Shown here: one piece after another, positions 8,374 through 18,108 of the stretch
Numbering within the stretch: position 1 is the stretch's first letter
How the letters are laid out: each line of letters starts with the position of its first letter
Origin: Thiotrichaceae bacterium
GTDB taxonomy: Bacteria > Pseudomonadota > Gammaproteobacteria > Beggiatoales > Beggiatoaceae
NCBI GenBank assembly: GCA_016745055.1
Contig: JADGDF010000012.1
Location: 1 to 48,062, forward strand
Reading direction: 5' to 3'
Length of the DNA: 48,062 bases
Translations under genes and position numbers: made by a program
Notes under the pieces: model-generated
Told to the model about the DNA's origin: nothing
The model's database searches: none
The model's input: only the letters and a program-made list of their open reading frames with translations

Positions 8374-10125
8374 ATGGACTTAAAGTACTCAGCCTTATTC
8401 AGCCTCAATCTTAATGAGTTATTTAAGGATTTAAAAGAAATATTTAAAGAGAAAAATCCAGAGTTCTGTGAATCACTTCACGCTAGTTGGATGGACGCAA
8501 ACTGGAAAAAATTAGAGAACGATTATAGAAACCGCCTGACTAATTTTTATGGTTTTACCCGTGTGTTGGGCAAAAATGAAAAAATTCCTTTGGAGGGGAT
8601 TTATACCGATTTGTACGTGTTGGATAAGTTATCAGCCCATCGGCGGTTTAATATTTTTGAGTTGCGAGAAGACCCAGAGAAATTATCTAATGTTGAAAGA
8701 AAACACGGTATTGAGGTGGTCAAACAGTTTAAAAATAACCGCTTATTTATTTTAGGTAAACCTGGCGCAGGTAAAACGACCTTTTTGAAATATGTCACCC
8801 TACAAGCACTTAAGGGGAAGATTCAAAAATTACCCATTTTTGTGTCTTTGAAAGAATGGGCAGATTCCAAAAAAGAGTTAATGGAATTTATCAAAGAAGG
8901 GATTGAAGTTTGTAATTTTCCAAATGCAGAGGCTTTTATTGAGTTAATTTTAAAAAAAGGTCAGGCGATTGTCTTGTTTGATGGGCTAGATGAAGTACAG
9001 CAGGAAAAGGGGCAACGGGAGGAACAAATTCGCCTGTTGAAAAATTTTTCTCGTCAGTATTTGTTATCGCCTTGTTTAATTACTTGCCGAATTGCGGCGA
9101 CAGATTATTCGTTTGAAGATTTTACTTATGTTGAAGTCGCTGATTTTACGGAGGAGCAAAAGGAAAATTATGCGAGAAACTGGTTTGAAGATGAACCGCA
9201 GAAATTAGAGAAGTTTTTAGAGGGATTTCAAGAGGACAAACATCAAGGTTTTCGAGAATTAGGCAGTGTCCCTTTATTGTTGAGTTTGCTGTGTTTGCAT
9301 TTTGAAGAAACCATGACCTTTCCTGAGCGACGGGCTGAATTGTATGAAGAGGCCATTGATGCCTTGTTGAAAAAATGGGACAGTTCTCGCAGTATTCAAC
9401 GCGATAAAATTTATCATGGCTTATCCATCAAAGCCAAACGCAGTTTATTTGCCAATATTGCTGCGGAAACGTTTGAAAATAAGGACTATTTTATTGAACA
9501 AGCGCACTTAGAAAAGAAAGTGGTGGCTTATTTGGAGAAATTACCGCCTTCAGAACACACAACGGAAGATATTGAGGGAGAGGTCGTCTTAAAAAGTATT
9601 GAAGCCCAACACGGAATTTTTGTGGAACGTGCCCACAAAATTTACTCTTTTTCTCATTTAACGTTTCAGGAATATTTTACCGCTAAATATATTTGCGAAA
9701 ATGCGTTGGAAGGCACATTAGCAGGCTTAGTTGAAAATCACCTGTTTGATGAAGAAGGTAAATTAGATAATCGTTGGCGAGAAGTATTTTTATTGACAGT
9801 GAGTTTGTTGGACAAAGCAGATAAGTTTTTTGTCTTGTTTCAAAAGCAATTGGACAGTTATATTGGGCAAGATGAGAAGCTAGTGAAGTTTTTACAATGG
9901 GCAGAGAAAAAAGCGGGTAGTGTTGATGTGGATCATCATCCAGCAGTCGTTAGAATAGTTTATCTCGCCCGCGCCCGCGCCCTCGACCTCAATTTTGACC
10001 TCGCCCGCGCCCGCGCCCTCGACCTCGATTTTGACCTCGCCCGCGCCCGCGACCTCGACCTCGCCCGCGACCGTGCCCTTAAAGCAGATTTTCTGCTTTA
10101 TTATCTGGTAAAAGTTATCTTATGA
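8374..10125 (+). CDS. NACHT-domain STAND ATPase, apparently separated from its C-terminus
   Basis: A 583-residue NACHT-family ATPase of the bacterial NLR-like group. Walker A GKPGAGKT is at 128-135, Walker B AIVLFDGLDEV at 198-208 and a sensor-like LITCRIA near 238. A winged-helix or helical segment with FSHLTFQEYFTAKYI near 428 follows, typical of NACHT proteins. Residues about 531-569 are a low-complexity repeat of Leu-Ala-Arg-Ala-Arg-Ala-Leu-Asp-Leu type, GC-rich compared with its surroundings. The frame then ends within one arm of a perfect 30-bp inverted repeat. The ORF at 10170 looks like the missing C-terminal domain in another frame. Bacterial NACHT proteins are often anti-phage sensors; whether this one still works is uncertain. 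Confidence 0.85.
   Translation: MDLKYSALFSLNLNELFKDLKEIFKEKNPEFCESLHASWMDANWKKLENDYRNRLTNFYGFTRVLGKNEKIPLEGIYTDLYVLDKLSAHRRFNIFELREDPEKLSNVERKHGIEVVKQFKNNRLFILGKPGAGKTTFLKYVTLQALKGKIQKLPIFVSLKEWADSKKELMEFIKEGIEVCNFPNAEAFIELILKKGQAIVLFDGLDEVQQEKGQREEQIRLLKNFSRQYLLSPCLITCRIAATDYSFEDFTYVEVADFTEEQKENYARNWFEDEPQKLEKFLEGFQEDKHQGFRELGSVPLLLSLLCLHFEETMTFPERRAELYEEAIDALLKKWDSSRSIQRDKIYHGLSIKAKRSLFANIAAETFENKDYFIEQAHLEKKVVAYLEKLPPSEHTTEDIEGEVVLKSIEAQHGIFVERAHKIYSFSHLTFQEYFTAKYICENALEGTLAGLVENHLFDEEGKLDNRWREVFLLTVSLLDKADKFFVLFQKQLDSYIGQDEKLVKFLQWAEKKAGSVDVDHHPAVVRIVYLARARALDLNFDLARARALDLDFDLARARDLDLARDRALKADFLLYYLVKVIL
9967..10080 (+). repeat. GC-rich in-frame tandem repeat in the NACHT gene
   Basis: Tandem units built on CTCGCCCGCGCCCGCGCC and GACCTCGATTTTGAC encode alternating LARARA and LDLDFD segments. 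Two nearly identical copies of about 42 bases are followed by shorter ones. The stretch is far richer in GC than the rest of the gene. Unit number is likely variable. Confidence 0.85.
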
Positions 10126-10165
10126 TTAGTAAACTATCATAAGATAACTTTTACCAGATAATAAA
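10097..10165. repeat. perfect 30-bp inverted repeat at the NACHT gene break
   Basis: The arms at 10097-10126 and 10136-10165 are exact reverse complements with a nine-base spacer. The NACHT stop codon (10123-10125) lies in the left arm. A smaller hairpin (AAAGCAGA/TCTGCTTT, 10081-10099) sits just before it. The right arm is followed within a few bases by the TTG start of the C-terminal fragment. It may have arisen by local inverted duplication. Confidence 0.9.
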
Positions 10166-10169
10166 AATT

Positions 10170-10514
10170 TTGTCAAAATTTATACGTTTTTTTGACGAAA
10201 CACTTGAAATTATCCTGGAAGCTGAATTAACAGAATTACACCAAGCGTTGAAACAACTGGTTTTACCGCCTATGGATAGGTATGCACCAGAAGAATGGCA
10301 AGCTTTTCATCAACAAGTCAAACAACTTGCACAAGAACACCGTGATATTGCCCATGATTGGGATTTTAACAGGGAACAAGTAAAAAGATTGGAAAACTAT
10401 TTTGCAGCCAATTTATTGCTACTTGATTGCTTAAACCTAGCCACCGTCAGCGACAGAGAGAAAACTAAAGCGGAGTTGGTGAAGTTGAGTACCAAATCAT
10501 GTCAACATCAATGA
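10170..10514 (+). pseudogene. C-terminal fragment of a NACHT ATPase
   Basis: This 114-codon frame opens with TTG and lacks a clear ribosome binding site. Its sequence (HRDIAHDWDFNREQVKRLE near residues 65-83, then LLLDCLNLATVSDRE) resembles, from memory, the C-terminal helical region that closes many cyanobacterial NACHT proteins after a Leu-Ala-Arg-Asp repeat. The upstream gene lacks such an ending and stops in a different frame just before. I therefore read it as the detached end of one former gene. It could instead be translated as a separate subunit. Confidence 0.65.
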
Positions 10515-10650
10515 TATTTGGGTAAGCCAAAAAAATCCCAAGAAAGCAAAGCGATTCCAGGTAAAGTTGATGCACAAAAAAGTAGCGGGAGAAGTCCGTG
10601 CAAACCTGCAAATCGCTTGAAGATAAAAGGAGTACTACAAAAAATATCCC

Positions 10651-12129
10651 CTATTGTTGTACTAATTTTGAGTAAAGGGCAATATACTGTTTAGCACTAT
10701 TTTTCCAGCTAAAATCTCGGTTCATGCAATTTTGTTGTAATTTACGCCAAGTATTCTTATCTCGGAATGCTTGTAGTGCGCGTTTAATGGTTTGTAATAA
10801 TTCTCGAGAATCTTCTTTTTCAAACACAAAGCCCGTAGCTAATCCTTGTTGCTCTAGATTTTCTGGCGTGGCATCTATCACCGTATCTGCTAATCCACCT
10901 GTACGACGAACGATAGGAATGGTGCCATAACGCATACTGTACATTTGATTGAGACCACAAGGTTCAAATCGAGAAGGCATAATAAAAATATCTGCTGCTG
11001 CTTCAATTTGATGTGCTAATTCTTCATTATAACCAAATGTCACACTGACTTTACCCGGCAACATTTCAGCAAGCTGTTGTAGACGATTTTCCAATTCTTG
11101 GTCACCGCTCCCTAAAATGACTACTTGCGCTCCTTCTGCGCCATTCACAATTTCAGGAATAATGGGAATAAATAAGTCTAATCCTTTTTGCGAAGTTAAA
11201 CGAGAAACAACCCCTAGTAGAGGCTTATAACCCGTGGGAGAACGATCAGCTTTGGCTAGAGATAAGCCAAGTTTTTTACGCAAAGCCTGGGCATTTTTTC
11301 GTTTACCCGCCAAATTACTTTTGGTATAAGGTGAAAATATATATTGATCGGCTTCAGGATTCCAAAAATTAATGTCCACCCCATTTAAAATACCGGTTAA
11401 TTGATCATGGCGCAAGGCTAATAAACCATCTAGTCCATTACCAAAAGCAGGGGTTTGAATTTCTCTTGCATAATTTGGACTGACCGTACTAATCCAATCA
11501 GAGTAATATAGACCCGCTTTGAGAAAAGACATCATGCCATAAAACTCTAAGCCTAACATATTAAAACTTTCTGGCGGTAAACCAAGTAAGCCGACCATTT
11601 CTGCCCCAAATGTCCCTTGATAAGCAACATTATGAATGCTCATAAGGGTACGTGCCCTAGGGGCCGTGCTATAAGCTAAAAATGCTGCTGTTAGTCCAGT
11701 CTGCCAGTCATTGCAATGAACCACATCAGGTTTAAATAAGAATTCGTGATCGCCAAACAGTGCGGCGACTTTTGAAAGTAAACCAAAACGTAAAGCATTG
11801 TCGGACCAATCGTGGCCAGCAGCCGTTTGATAAGGTCCTCCCTCTCTTTGATAAAGGGCTGGACAATCAATCACGTAAACAGGCGTAAGGCCATCTGGCA
11901 TGATGCCCGCTAAAATTCTTACTGAGTAATTAAAAAGTTCTAGATCTTCATGAATTTCAAGCAAAGATAATTTTTCTAAGACTTGCGGATAACCTGGTAT
12001 CAAAATGCGAATGTCGACATCTAGTTGACGTAAGGCAGTTGGTAACGCATGGCTAACATCTCCTAATCCACCTGTTTTAACGAGTGGGTAAGCTTCAGAA
12101 GTGGCATACAGGACACGTAATTTTGTCAT
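10651..12129 (-). CDS. glgA: glycogen (starch) synthase
   Basis: A 492-residue GT5-family glycogen synthase, which adds glucose from ADP-glucose to the growing alpha-1,4-glucan in the cytoplasm. The ADP-glucose-binding motif KTGGLGDV is at 18-25, SIHNVAYQG lies near 164-172, and the C-terminal GT-B half has PSRFEPCGLNQMYSMRYGT near 385-403 and RRTGGLADTV near 408. Length is normal for the family. No other glg gene is adjacent. The ADP-glucose preference is assumed from the family. Confidence 0.95.
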   Translation of the reverse strand: MTKLRVLYATSEAYPLVKTGGLGDVSHALPTALRQLDVDIRILIPGYPQVLEKLSLLEIHEDLELFNYSVRILAGIMPDGLTPVYVIDCPALYQREGGPYQTAAGHDWSDNALRFGLLSKVAALFGDHEFLFKPDVVHCNDWQTGLTAAFLAYSTAPRARTLMSIHNVAYQGTFGAEMVGLLGLPPESFNMLGLEFYGMMSFLKAGLYYSDWISTVSPNYAREIQTPAFGNGLDGLLALRHDQLTGILNGVDINFWNPEADQYIFSPYTKSNLAGKRKNAQALRKKLGLSLAKADRSPTGYKPLLGVVSRLTSQKGLDLFIPIIPEIVNGAEGAQVVILGSGDQELENRLQQLAEMLPGKVSVTFGYNEELAHQIEAAADIFIMPSRFEPCGLNQMYSMRYGTIPIVRRTGGLADTVIDATPENLEQQGLATGFVFEKEDSRELLQTIKRALQAFRDKNTWRKLQQNCMNRDFSWKNSAKQYIALYSKLVQQ

Positions 12130-12230
12130 TATTTAATTAGTTCAATGGAGCATTTGAAAAAAGCAATCATAATGTAGTTGCATGAAATTTTGCAAATTTT
12201 TGCGACATCTAATTCAGTTGATTTGTTGAT

Positions 12231-12473
12231 TTAACAATCACAACTGTTATGGCTGCCATCACATTCAGGAGCGGTTTTAGTACAACGGCAGCCGCAAAAA
12301 GCAATTGTTTTTTTAGTTTTGATTTCTAAAGCGGTTGACGTAAAATCAGTACCTTCATGAGAGCCATCACAAAAGGGTTGGCTGTTAGATTTACCACAAC
12401 TGCACCAATAGTAAGTGCCAGGATTTAGCTCTAATACATAAGGGCCTTTTTGAGTACATATTGCTTTTGACAT
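12231..12473 (-). CDS. double CDGSH iron-sulfur protein
   Basis: An 80-residue protein with two CDGSH-type motifs: CSCGKSNSQPFCDGSH near residues 24-39 and CGCRCTKTAPECDGSH near 60-75. Each provides three cysteines and one histidine, the ligands of a mitoNEET-type [2Fe-2S] cluster, so it probably holds two clusters. Such small bacterial proteins are thought to act in electron transfer or redox sensing. No partner gene is next to it; glgA follows 101 bases downstream on the same strand. Confidence 0.93.
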   Translation of the reverse strand: MSKAICTQKGPYVLELNPGTYYWCSCGKSNSQPFCDGSHEGTDFTSTALEIKTKKTIAFCGCRCTKTAPECDGSHNSCDC

Positions 12474-12907
12474 GATAGACTCCGCTTATTGAAAAGATCA
12501 AATATTAGCCCATTATACACTCATTTAATACTTGGGTATGAGTAAACAGAATATTACTTTAGTGAATTACTAAGGAATCGGAGTTAAATAGCATCCATCA
12601 GTTTTCGATCAGACCTGGCAGGTTTTAAAAACCTGCCAGGTCTTGTTTCTGATTTTATTTAATTCCCGTTCCTAAAGGCACGGTATGCGCGGCATGTATA
12701 GTTAAAAACTTTCTAGTAAGAAGATTAACTCGTTTTCTCCAATGCCACAATCTCTCCAATGTGGCAAATACCCGCCATTTTCTGCATGACTTTTAATGAT
12801 TGTAATGATAGTGTGTTGTACCATTGCAATCAAATCAATAAGATTGGCATTATTTGTGTATCCTGCTTAAGATTAAATAAATAATTAGCATAAAGAAGGA
12901 AGTTCTA
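12474..12907. other. divergent intergenic region with palindrome copy 2
   Basis: This 434-base gap separates the CDGSH gene (minus) and the response regulator (plus). It contains the 33-bp palindrome at 12611-12643. A GG-N10-GT sequence near 12846 faintly resembles a sigma-54 promoter but misses the -12 consensus. No gene is convincing. Confidence 0.5.
12611..12643. repeat. 33-bp dispersed palindrome, copy 2
   Basis: The same two 16-base arms as the copy at 8245, with A as the central base. It lies between divergent genes. Confidence 0.95.
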
Positions 12908-14332
12908 ATGACAAATCATCCCAGTTTATTGCTTGTCGATGATGATCCCTTGATTAGTGAATCTATCGCTTTTGTTCTTAAAGATGCTTTTAGCATGCAC
13001 ATTGCCTCGACTCGTGAAGAAGCAAAACGTTTGCTCTACAGTTTACCTATTTTACCCGATTTAGCCCTTGTAGATTTAGGACTACCACCTTCCCCTCATA
13101 GTCCAGATGAAGGTTTTGCCTTGATTCCAGAATTATTAGTTTTTAATCGGTCTATGAAAATTTTAGTCCTTTCAGGGCAAGACACATTAGAAAATGTCAG
13201 CCATGCTTTAAGCTTAGGCGCAGCAGATTTTATCCAAAAGCCTTGTGATATGGAGTTGTTAAAAGCGCGTTTAGAACATCAATTGTTGATTTTAAAAGCA
13301 GAACTTTCGTTACAAGAAAGAAAAAACGATCTAGCTCAACCTTCAGAAAGTAGCAAAAAACCACTTATTGGTGACAGCCCACCCATGGAAACTTTGCGTA
13401 ATCAAATTGACCAATTTGCAAACTCACCATTTTCTGTGTTAATTCAAGGAGAATCTGGTACAGGTAAAGAGTTAGTGGCTACCTGCCTCCACACACGTAG
13501 CCAACGTACTCATCAACCTTGTTTAACAGTGAACTGCGCAGCATTTACCTCAGAGTTATTGGAAGCGCAATTATTTGGCCATGCCAAAGGTGCTTTCACA
13601 GGCGCAGGCTCTACCCGCTCAGGCTTTTTTGAAGAATCAGGCGAAGGCACATTAATTTTAGATGAAATTGGTGAAATGCCCATGCAGCTACAATCAAAGC
13701 TATTACGGGTGTTAGAAAATGGCGAATACTACCGTATTGGAGAAACCAAAGTTCGTTATTCGTCCGCTAGAATTATTGCGTCGACAAATCGTGATTTACG
13801 TGAAGAAGTTCAAGAAGGCCGATTTCGCGCTGATTTATACCATCGCTTAAGTGTGTTAAATATAAAAGTACCCAATGTTCATGAAAGAGGTTCGGATAAA
13901 ACGGCATTACTCCATTATTTTCAAGAGTTTTACAAAGATATGGGTACTACGTTTACTTTAAACGACGAAGCCTTAATCGCTTGGAATAACTATTCTTTTC
14001 CTGGCAATGTGCGGGAATTACGAAATATCGTCGTGCGTTTAGGGGCCAAATATTCCAATCAAAAAGTTAATAAAACTCAATTAGTAGACGAATTTGAAAC
14101 ACATTTCATATCAAAGCGATCTGACAATATGGATACTAATGAGTCAATTGCTCAACAGCTAAAAACAGGCAGTTTTTCTTTGGATGATGTGTTACTGGAA
14201 TGGGAAAAACGTTATATTGACAGTGCCTTAGAATTAACTAATGGCAATTTAAGTCAAGCAGCCCGGAAATTAGGCATTAACCGCACAACTTTATATAGTA
14301 AAATGCAGCGTTTAAATCGAGGTAATAGTTAG
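12908..14332 (+). CDS. sigma-54-dependent response regulator (NtrC family)
   Basis: A 474-residue regulator in three parts. A receiver domain occupies about 1-125, with acidic residues D11-D13, phospho-acceptor D56 and K111. The AAA+ sigma-54 activator domain follows, with Walker A GESGTGKE at 181-188, the sigma-54-contacting GAFTGA loop at 228-233 and Walker B near 249-254. A Fis-type helix-turn-helix closes the protein (LTNGNLSQAARKLGINRTTL). The LGLPPSPHSPDEG stretch after D56 recalls PrsR, the PEP-CTERM/exopolysaccharide regulator, but this is a weak hint. No sensor kinase is adjacent. An AAGAAGGAA ribosome binding site precedes the ATG. Confidence 0.92.
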   Translation: MTNHPSLLLVDDDPLISESIAFVLKDAFSMHIASTREEAKRLLYSLPILPDLALVDLGLPPSPHSPDEGFALIPELLVFNRSMKILVLSGQDTLENVSHALSLGAADFIQKPCDMELLKARLEHQLLILKAELSLQERKNDLAQPSESSKKPLIGDSPPMETLRNQIDQFANSPFSVLIQGESGTGKELVATCLHTRSQRTHQPCLTVNCAAFTSELLEAQLFGHAKGAFTGAGSTRSGFFEESGEGTLILDEIGEMPMQLQSKLLRVLENGEYYRIGETKVRYSSARIIASTNRDLREEVQEGRFRADLYHRLSVLNIKVPNVHERGSDKTALLHYFQEFYKDMGTTFTLNDEALIAWNNYSFPGNVRELRNIVVRLGAKYSNQKVNKTQLVDEFETHFISKRSDNMDTNESIAQQLKTGSFSLDDVLLEWEKRYIDSALELTNGNLSQAARKLGINRTTLYSKMQRLNRGNS

Positions 14333-14347
14333 GCTACTCCTAATAAA

Positions 14348-14445
14348 TAGGACTTACGTACTTTATAGTCTCAGAGTAGGATTATTTTTCTTTTACGCCG
14401 ACAATTCAAAAACTTTGGATTAATATAGGTTTTACGTAAGTCCTA
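14348..14445. mobile_element. MITE-like element with 13-bp terminal inverted repeats
   Basis: TAGGACTTACGTA at 14348-14360 is mirrored exactly at 14433-14445, bounding a 98-base AT-rich unit without coding capacity. The form is that of a miniature inverted-repeat element or the fused ends of a lost insertion sequence. No clear target duplication is visible. Confidence 0.5.
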
Positions 14446-14946
14446 ATTTTTAGTAATGAACCATTTAAAACAATCGTACGTATATTTTATTGTTCCCAAG
14501 TTCCAAGGCTGTAAAAAAACTCAGAACTAAAGTCGTGAACAAATTAAGAATTGTTGGTAATTAATCATTCATGGAAAAAAAGGAGGATTTCTCTCTTTTT
14601 AAACTATCATTCATTCTTTGTTTTAGGTGATGTTTAAACATACTAACCTCTATAATTTTAAAACATATTGAAGATTATAACAGAACATTTGACAATTCAT
14701 TTCGGTGCTGATTTTTTCAATCCCCTCATGAAAAAGTCCAGGCATTTCATATAGTTTTTTCTGGTTTAGTATTTTCTAAAGATAGACAAAAAGCAAAGCG
14801 TTGTCTACCAAAACGTTTGCAAGTGGAATTAACTGCTCATTCCAAATGAATTAGCCCTGCAATGAACCAAAAATCTGTTTGAATTTCTACATTAATCAGT
14901 TATGATTTGGCCTTTTTAAGCCATTCCTAACTTTAAAGATATAATA
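14446..14946. other. noncoding region upstream of metG
   Basis: About 500 AT-rich bases. A short TTGTTCCCAAGTTCC stretch near 14490 resembles the hairpin repeat at 39772. A short open stretch near 14750-14848 (ending in ELTAHSK) may be a gene remnant, but I do not recognise it. Confidence 0.4.
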
Positions 14947-16971
14947 ATGAATTCAAGAAAAATTCTGGTCACTAGCGCTTTACCCTATGCAAATGGCTCA
15001 ATTCACCTCGGTCATCTCATTGAATGTATTCAAACTGATATTTGGGTAAGATTTCAAAAGTTAATTGGTAATCAATGTTACTACGTGTGTGCAGATGATG
15101 CGCATGGCACGCCCATTATGTTACGTGCTCAGCGTGAAGGCATTACGCCAGAAACATTAATTGCTAAGGTACATGAAGAACATAGAGCAGATTTTGCAGA
15201 TTTTGCCATTACTTTTGATAACTATCATACAACCCATAGTCCTGAAAACCGTGAATTGGCCTCACAAATCTATTTAAATTTAAAAGAAAAAGGCCATATC
15301 ATTAGTAAAATTATCCGCCAGGCGTATGATCCTGTTCAGGAAATGTTTTTGCCTGATCGTTTTATCCGAGGAAATTGCCCACACTGTGGTGCAGAAGATC
15401 AATATGGTGATAATTGTGAGGTGTGTAACCGTACCTATTCTCCAACCGAATTAAAAAATCCCGTGTCTGCTGTTTCTGGTGCGACGCCCGTTGAAAAAGA
15501 ATCTGAACATTTTTTTGTGAATTTACAAGATTTTGAACCAATGCTCAGAGAGTGGACGAAAAGTGAAGCCTTGCAACCTGAAGTGACGCACAAATTAAAT
15601 GAATGGTTTGAAGCAGGTTTAAAACCTTGGGATATTTCCCGTGATGCGCCTTATTTTGGTTTTGAAATTCCTGAAGCGCCAGATAAATATTTTTACGTAT
15701 GGTTAGATGCGCCAATTGGTTACATTGCCAGTTTTAAAAATTTATGCGCAAAACAAGGGATGGATTTTGACGAATTTTGGGGACCTGACAGCCAAGTTGA
15801 ACTTTATCATTTTATTGGTAAAGACATTATGTATTTTCATACACTGTTTTGGCCTGCAATGTTGACCGGCGGTGGCTTTAGAAAGCCTACGGCTGTATTT
15901 GTACACGGGTTTTTGACTGCTGATGGTCACAAAATGTCTAAATCTCGTGGTACTTTTATTAATGCTCGTACTTACTTAAATCATTTAAATCCTGAGTATT
16001 TGCGCTACTATTTTGCGGCCAAACTAGGAAGTAAAATTGATGATGTTGATTTAAATTTGGACGATTTTTTACATCGCGTCAATGCTGATTTAGTGGGTAA
16101 AGTAGTGAATATTGCCAGCCGTTGCGCGGGCTTTATTACCAAACGTTTTGAAGGTAAATTAGCCGCAGAATTACATAATGCAACCTTATATCAACAACTG
16201 ATTGATGAAGGTAACGCCATTGCTAACGCTTATGAGCAACGGGATTATAATCGTGCCGTGCGCGATATTATGCAATTGGCAGACAAAGCAAATCAGTACA
16301 TTGACGAATATAAACCCTGGGTGATTGCTAAACAGGAAGGTCAAGATGCAGAATTACAAGCTGTATGTAGTCAGGGCATTAATCTATTTCGCGTGTTAAT
16401 GGGATATTTGTCGCCGATTTTACCCGTGATGACTCAAAAAGTGGAAGAATTCTTAGCGGCTCCCGTGACTTGGCAACCAGAACCGTTATTAAATCATACA
16501 GTGCAACCTTTTCAACCTTTGATGAAGCGGGTAGAACAAAAGCAAATTGATGCGATGATTGAAGCGTCGACAGACAATTTAGCCAAAGCTCCCCCTGCAA
16601 AGAAAGCAGCAGATAAGCCTAAGTCTAACGATCCGATAGCACCTACGATTCAATACGATGATTTTGCCAAAGTCGATTTGCGAGTGGCTAAAATCGTTAA
16701 TGCAGAACCCGTAGAAGGGGCGGATAAATTGTTGCGTTTAACTTTGGATATTGGGGAAGAAAAAACGCGTAATGTCTTTGCTGGGATAAAAGATGCCTAT
16801 GATCCTGAAAAGCTCATTGGCCGCATGACAGTGATGGTTGCAAATCTGGAACCCCGCAAAATGCGTTTTGGTCTTTCAGAAGGCATGGTACTGGCTGCTG
16901 GGCCTGGTAAAAAGGATTTATGGATTTTATCCCCGGATGACGGTGCACAAGCGGGTATGCGGATAAAGTAA
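14947..16971 (+). CDS. metG: methionyl-tRNA synthetase
   Basis: A 674-residue class I synthetase of the long MetG form, charging tRNA-Met with methionine. The N-terminal [14 protein letters not shown] carries the HIGH-type motif. The zinc knuckle [17 protein letters not shown] lies near residues 145-161 and KMSKS near 331-335. After a Lys/Ala/Pro-rich linker (about 545-565), a C-terminal EMAP/Trbp-like tRNA-binding domain begins at [15 protein letters not shown]; it normally mediates dimerisation. A good terminator follows at 17009. Confidence 0.97.
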   Translation: MNSRKILVTSALPYANGSIHLGHLIECIQTDIWVRFQKLIGNQCYYVCADDAHGTPIMLRAQREGITPETLIAKVHEEHRADFADFAITFDNYHTTHSPENRELASQIYLNLKEKGHIISKIIRQAYDPVQEMFLPDRFIRGNCPHCGAEDQYGDNCEVCNRTYSPTELKNPVSAVSGATPVEKESEHFFVNLQDFEPMLREWTKSEALQPEVTHKLNEWFEAGLKPWDISRDAPYFGFEIPEAPDKYFYVWLDAPIGYIASFKNLCAKQGMDFDEFWGPDSQVELYHFIGKDIMYFHTLFWPAMLTGGGFRKPTAVFVHGFLTADGHKMSKSRGTFINARTYLNHLNPEYLRYYFAAKLGSKIDDVDLNLDDFLHRVNADLVGKVVNIASRCAGFITKRFEGKLAAELHNATLYQQLIDEGNAIANAYEQRDYNRAVRDIMQLADKANQYIDEYKPWVIAKQEGQDAELQAVCSQGINLFRVLMGYLSPILPVMTQKVEEFLAAPVTWQPEPLLNHTVQPFQPLMKRVEQKQIDAMIEASTDNLAKAPPAKKAADKPKSNDPIAPTIQYDDFAKVDLRVAKIVNAEPVEGADKLLRLTLDIGEEKTRNVFAGIKDAYDPEKLIGRMTVMVANLEPRKMRFGLSEGMVLAAGPGKKDLWILSPDDGAQAGMRIK

Positions 16972-17008
16972 GCCACAATTACCCGTTAAGTCGGTTTAAT
17001 CCAAAACA

Positions 17009-17043
17009 GCCTCAACTCTCCATGGGTTGGGGCCTCTTTTTTT
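17009..17043 (+). terminator. rho-independent terminator after metG
   Basis: GCCTCAAC at 17009-17016 pairs with GTTGGGGC at 17026-17033 (one G-U pair), followed by CTC and seven T residues. The position, 38 bases after the metG stop and before the next ATG, fits a terminator. Confidence 0.8.
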
Positions 17044-17082
17044 CTGAAATAATTGCTAACATTATAATGACTAACAAACACG

Positions 17083-18108
17083 ATGGCTAAAATTTTAATT
17101 ACAGGCGTGGCAGGCTTCATTGGCTCTGCACTGGCATTACGTTTATTAGAAAAAAACAATGAAGTTGTGGGTATTGATAATCTCAATGATTACTATCCTG
17201 TTCAACTGAAAAAAGCGCGTTTGGCACGTACTGAAGCTTTTGAACAGTTTGACTTTATTTACGGCGATATTGCTGATCGAGAGTTCATGGCTGAAATATT
17301 TCAGCAACATGATTTTGATGTCGTGGTTAATTTGGCAGCGCAAGCGGGTGTGCGCCATTCTATCAGTCATCCCTACCCTTATGTGGATACCAATATCACT
17401 GGTTTTTTGAATATTTTGGAAGGTTGTCGATATCAACATGTTAAGCATCTGGTATTTGCTTCTTCAAGCTCTGTTTATGGCGCGAATACTAAACAACCTT
17501 TTTCTGAGCATGACAGTGTTAATCATCCCATTTCTCTGTATGCAGCCTCTAAAAAAGCGAATGAGTTAATGGCCCACAGTTATGCCCATTTATATGGTTT
17601 GCCTTGCACTGGTTTACGTTTTTTTACGGTTTACGGACCTTGGATGCGTCCTGATGCGGCTTTATTCAAGTTTACTCAGGGTATTTTAGCAGGCCAACCT
17701 ATTTCTGTTTTTAATCACGGCAAAATGGTGCGTGATTTTACTTATATTGATGACATTATTGAAAGTACCCTGCGAGTGATTGAAAATCCTGCTGAAGCTA
17801 ATGGACATTGGCAAAGTGATGCGCCTGATCCGGCAACCAGTTATGCGCCCTACCGTATTTTTAACGTTGGTAATCACACACCCGTGCCTTTGATGCGTTA
17901 TATTGAAATATTGGAAACCTGTTTAGGTAAAAAGGCTAATATTAATTTTATGTCTATGCAACCAGGAGATGTGCCAGAAACAGTGTCAGACGTGACGCAC
18001 TTACAAACTGTTGTCAATTTTCAGCCACAAAAAGCCATTGAAACGGGTATTGTTAACTTTGTCGATTGGTATCTCAATTTTTATCAGGTAAATTCATGCG
18101 CCAAATAG
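17083..18108 (+). CDS. NAD-dependent sugar epimerase, UDP-glucuronate 4-epimerase type
   Basis: A 341-residue extended short-chain dehydrogenase. The NAD-binding glycine motif GVAGFIGS is at 7-14, a DNLNDYY segment near 37-43, the Ser of SSSSVYG near 126-132 and the catalytic YAASK near 151-155. The DNLNDYYPVQLKKARL and FRFFTVYGPW-type segments point to UDP-glucuronate 4-epimerases, which make UDP-galacturonate for surface polysaccharides. The C-terminus overlaps the dnaQ start by 13 bases. It could also act on a different UDP-sugar. Confidence 0.85.
   Translation: MAKILITGVAGFIGSALALRLLEKNNEVVGIDNLNDYYPVQLKKARLARTEAFEQFDFIYGDIADREFMAEIFQQHDFDVVVNLAAQAGVRHSISHPYPYVDTNITGFLNILEGCRYQHVKHLVFASSSSVYGANTKQPFSEHDSVNHPISLYAASKKANELMAHSYAHLYGLPCTGLRFFTVYGPWMRPDAALFKFTQGILAGQPISVFNHGKMVRDFTYIDDIIESTLRVIENPAEANGHWQSDAPDPATSYAPYRIFNVGNHTPVPLMRYIEILETCLGKKANINFMSMQPGDVPETVSDVTHLQTVVNFQPQKAIETGIVNFVDWYLNFYQVNSCAK

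Noticed and set aside
12840..12860. sigma-54 promoter before the response regulator
   Set aside because: The -24 GG is present but the -12 GC is GT; too weak to claim.
14750..14848. short open stretch upstream of metG as a gene
   Set aside because: No start with a binding site and no family pattern; possibly a remnant only.
17686..17877. antisense ORFs within the epimerase and neighbouring genes
   Set aside because: They lie fully inside well-supported genes on the other strand and show no family features.
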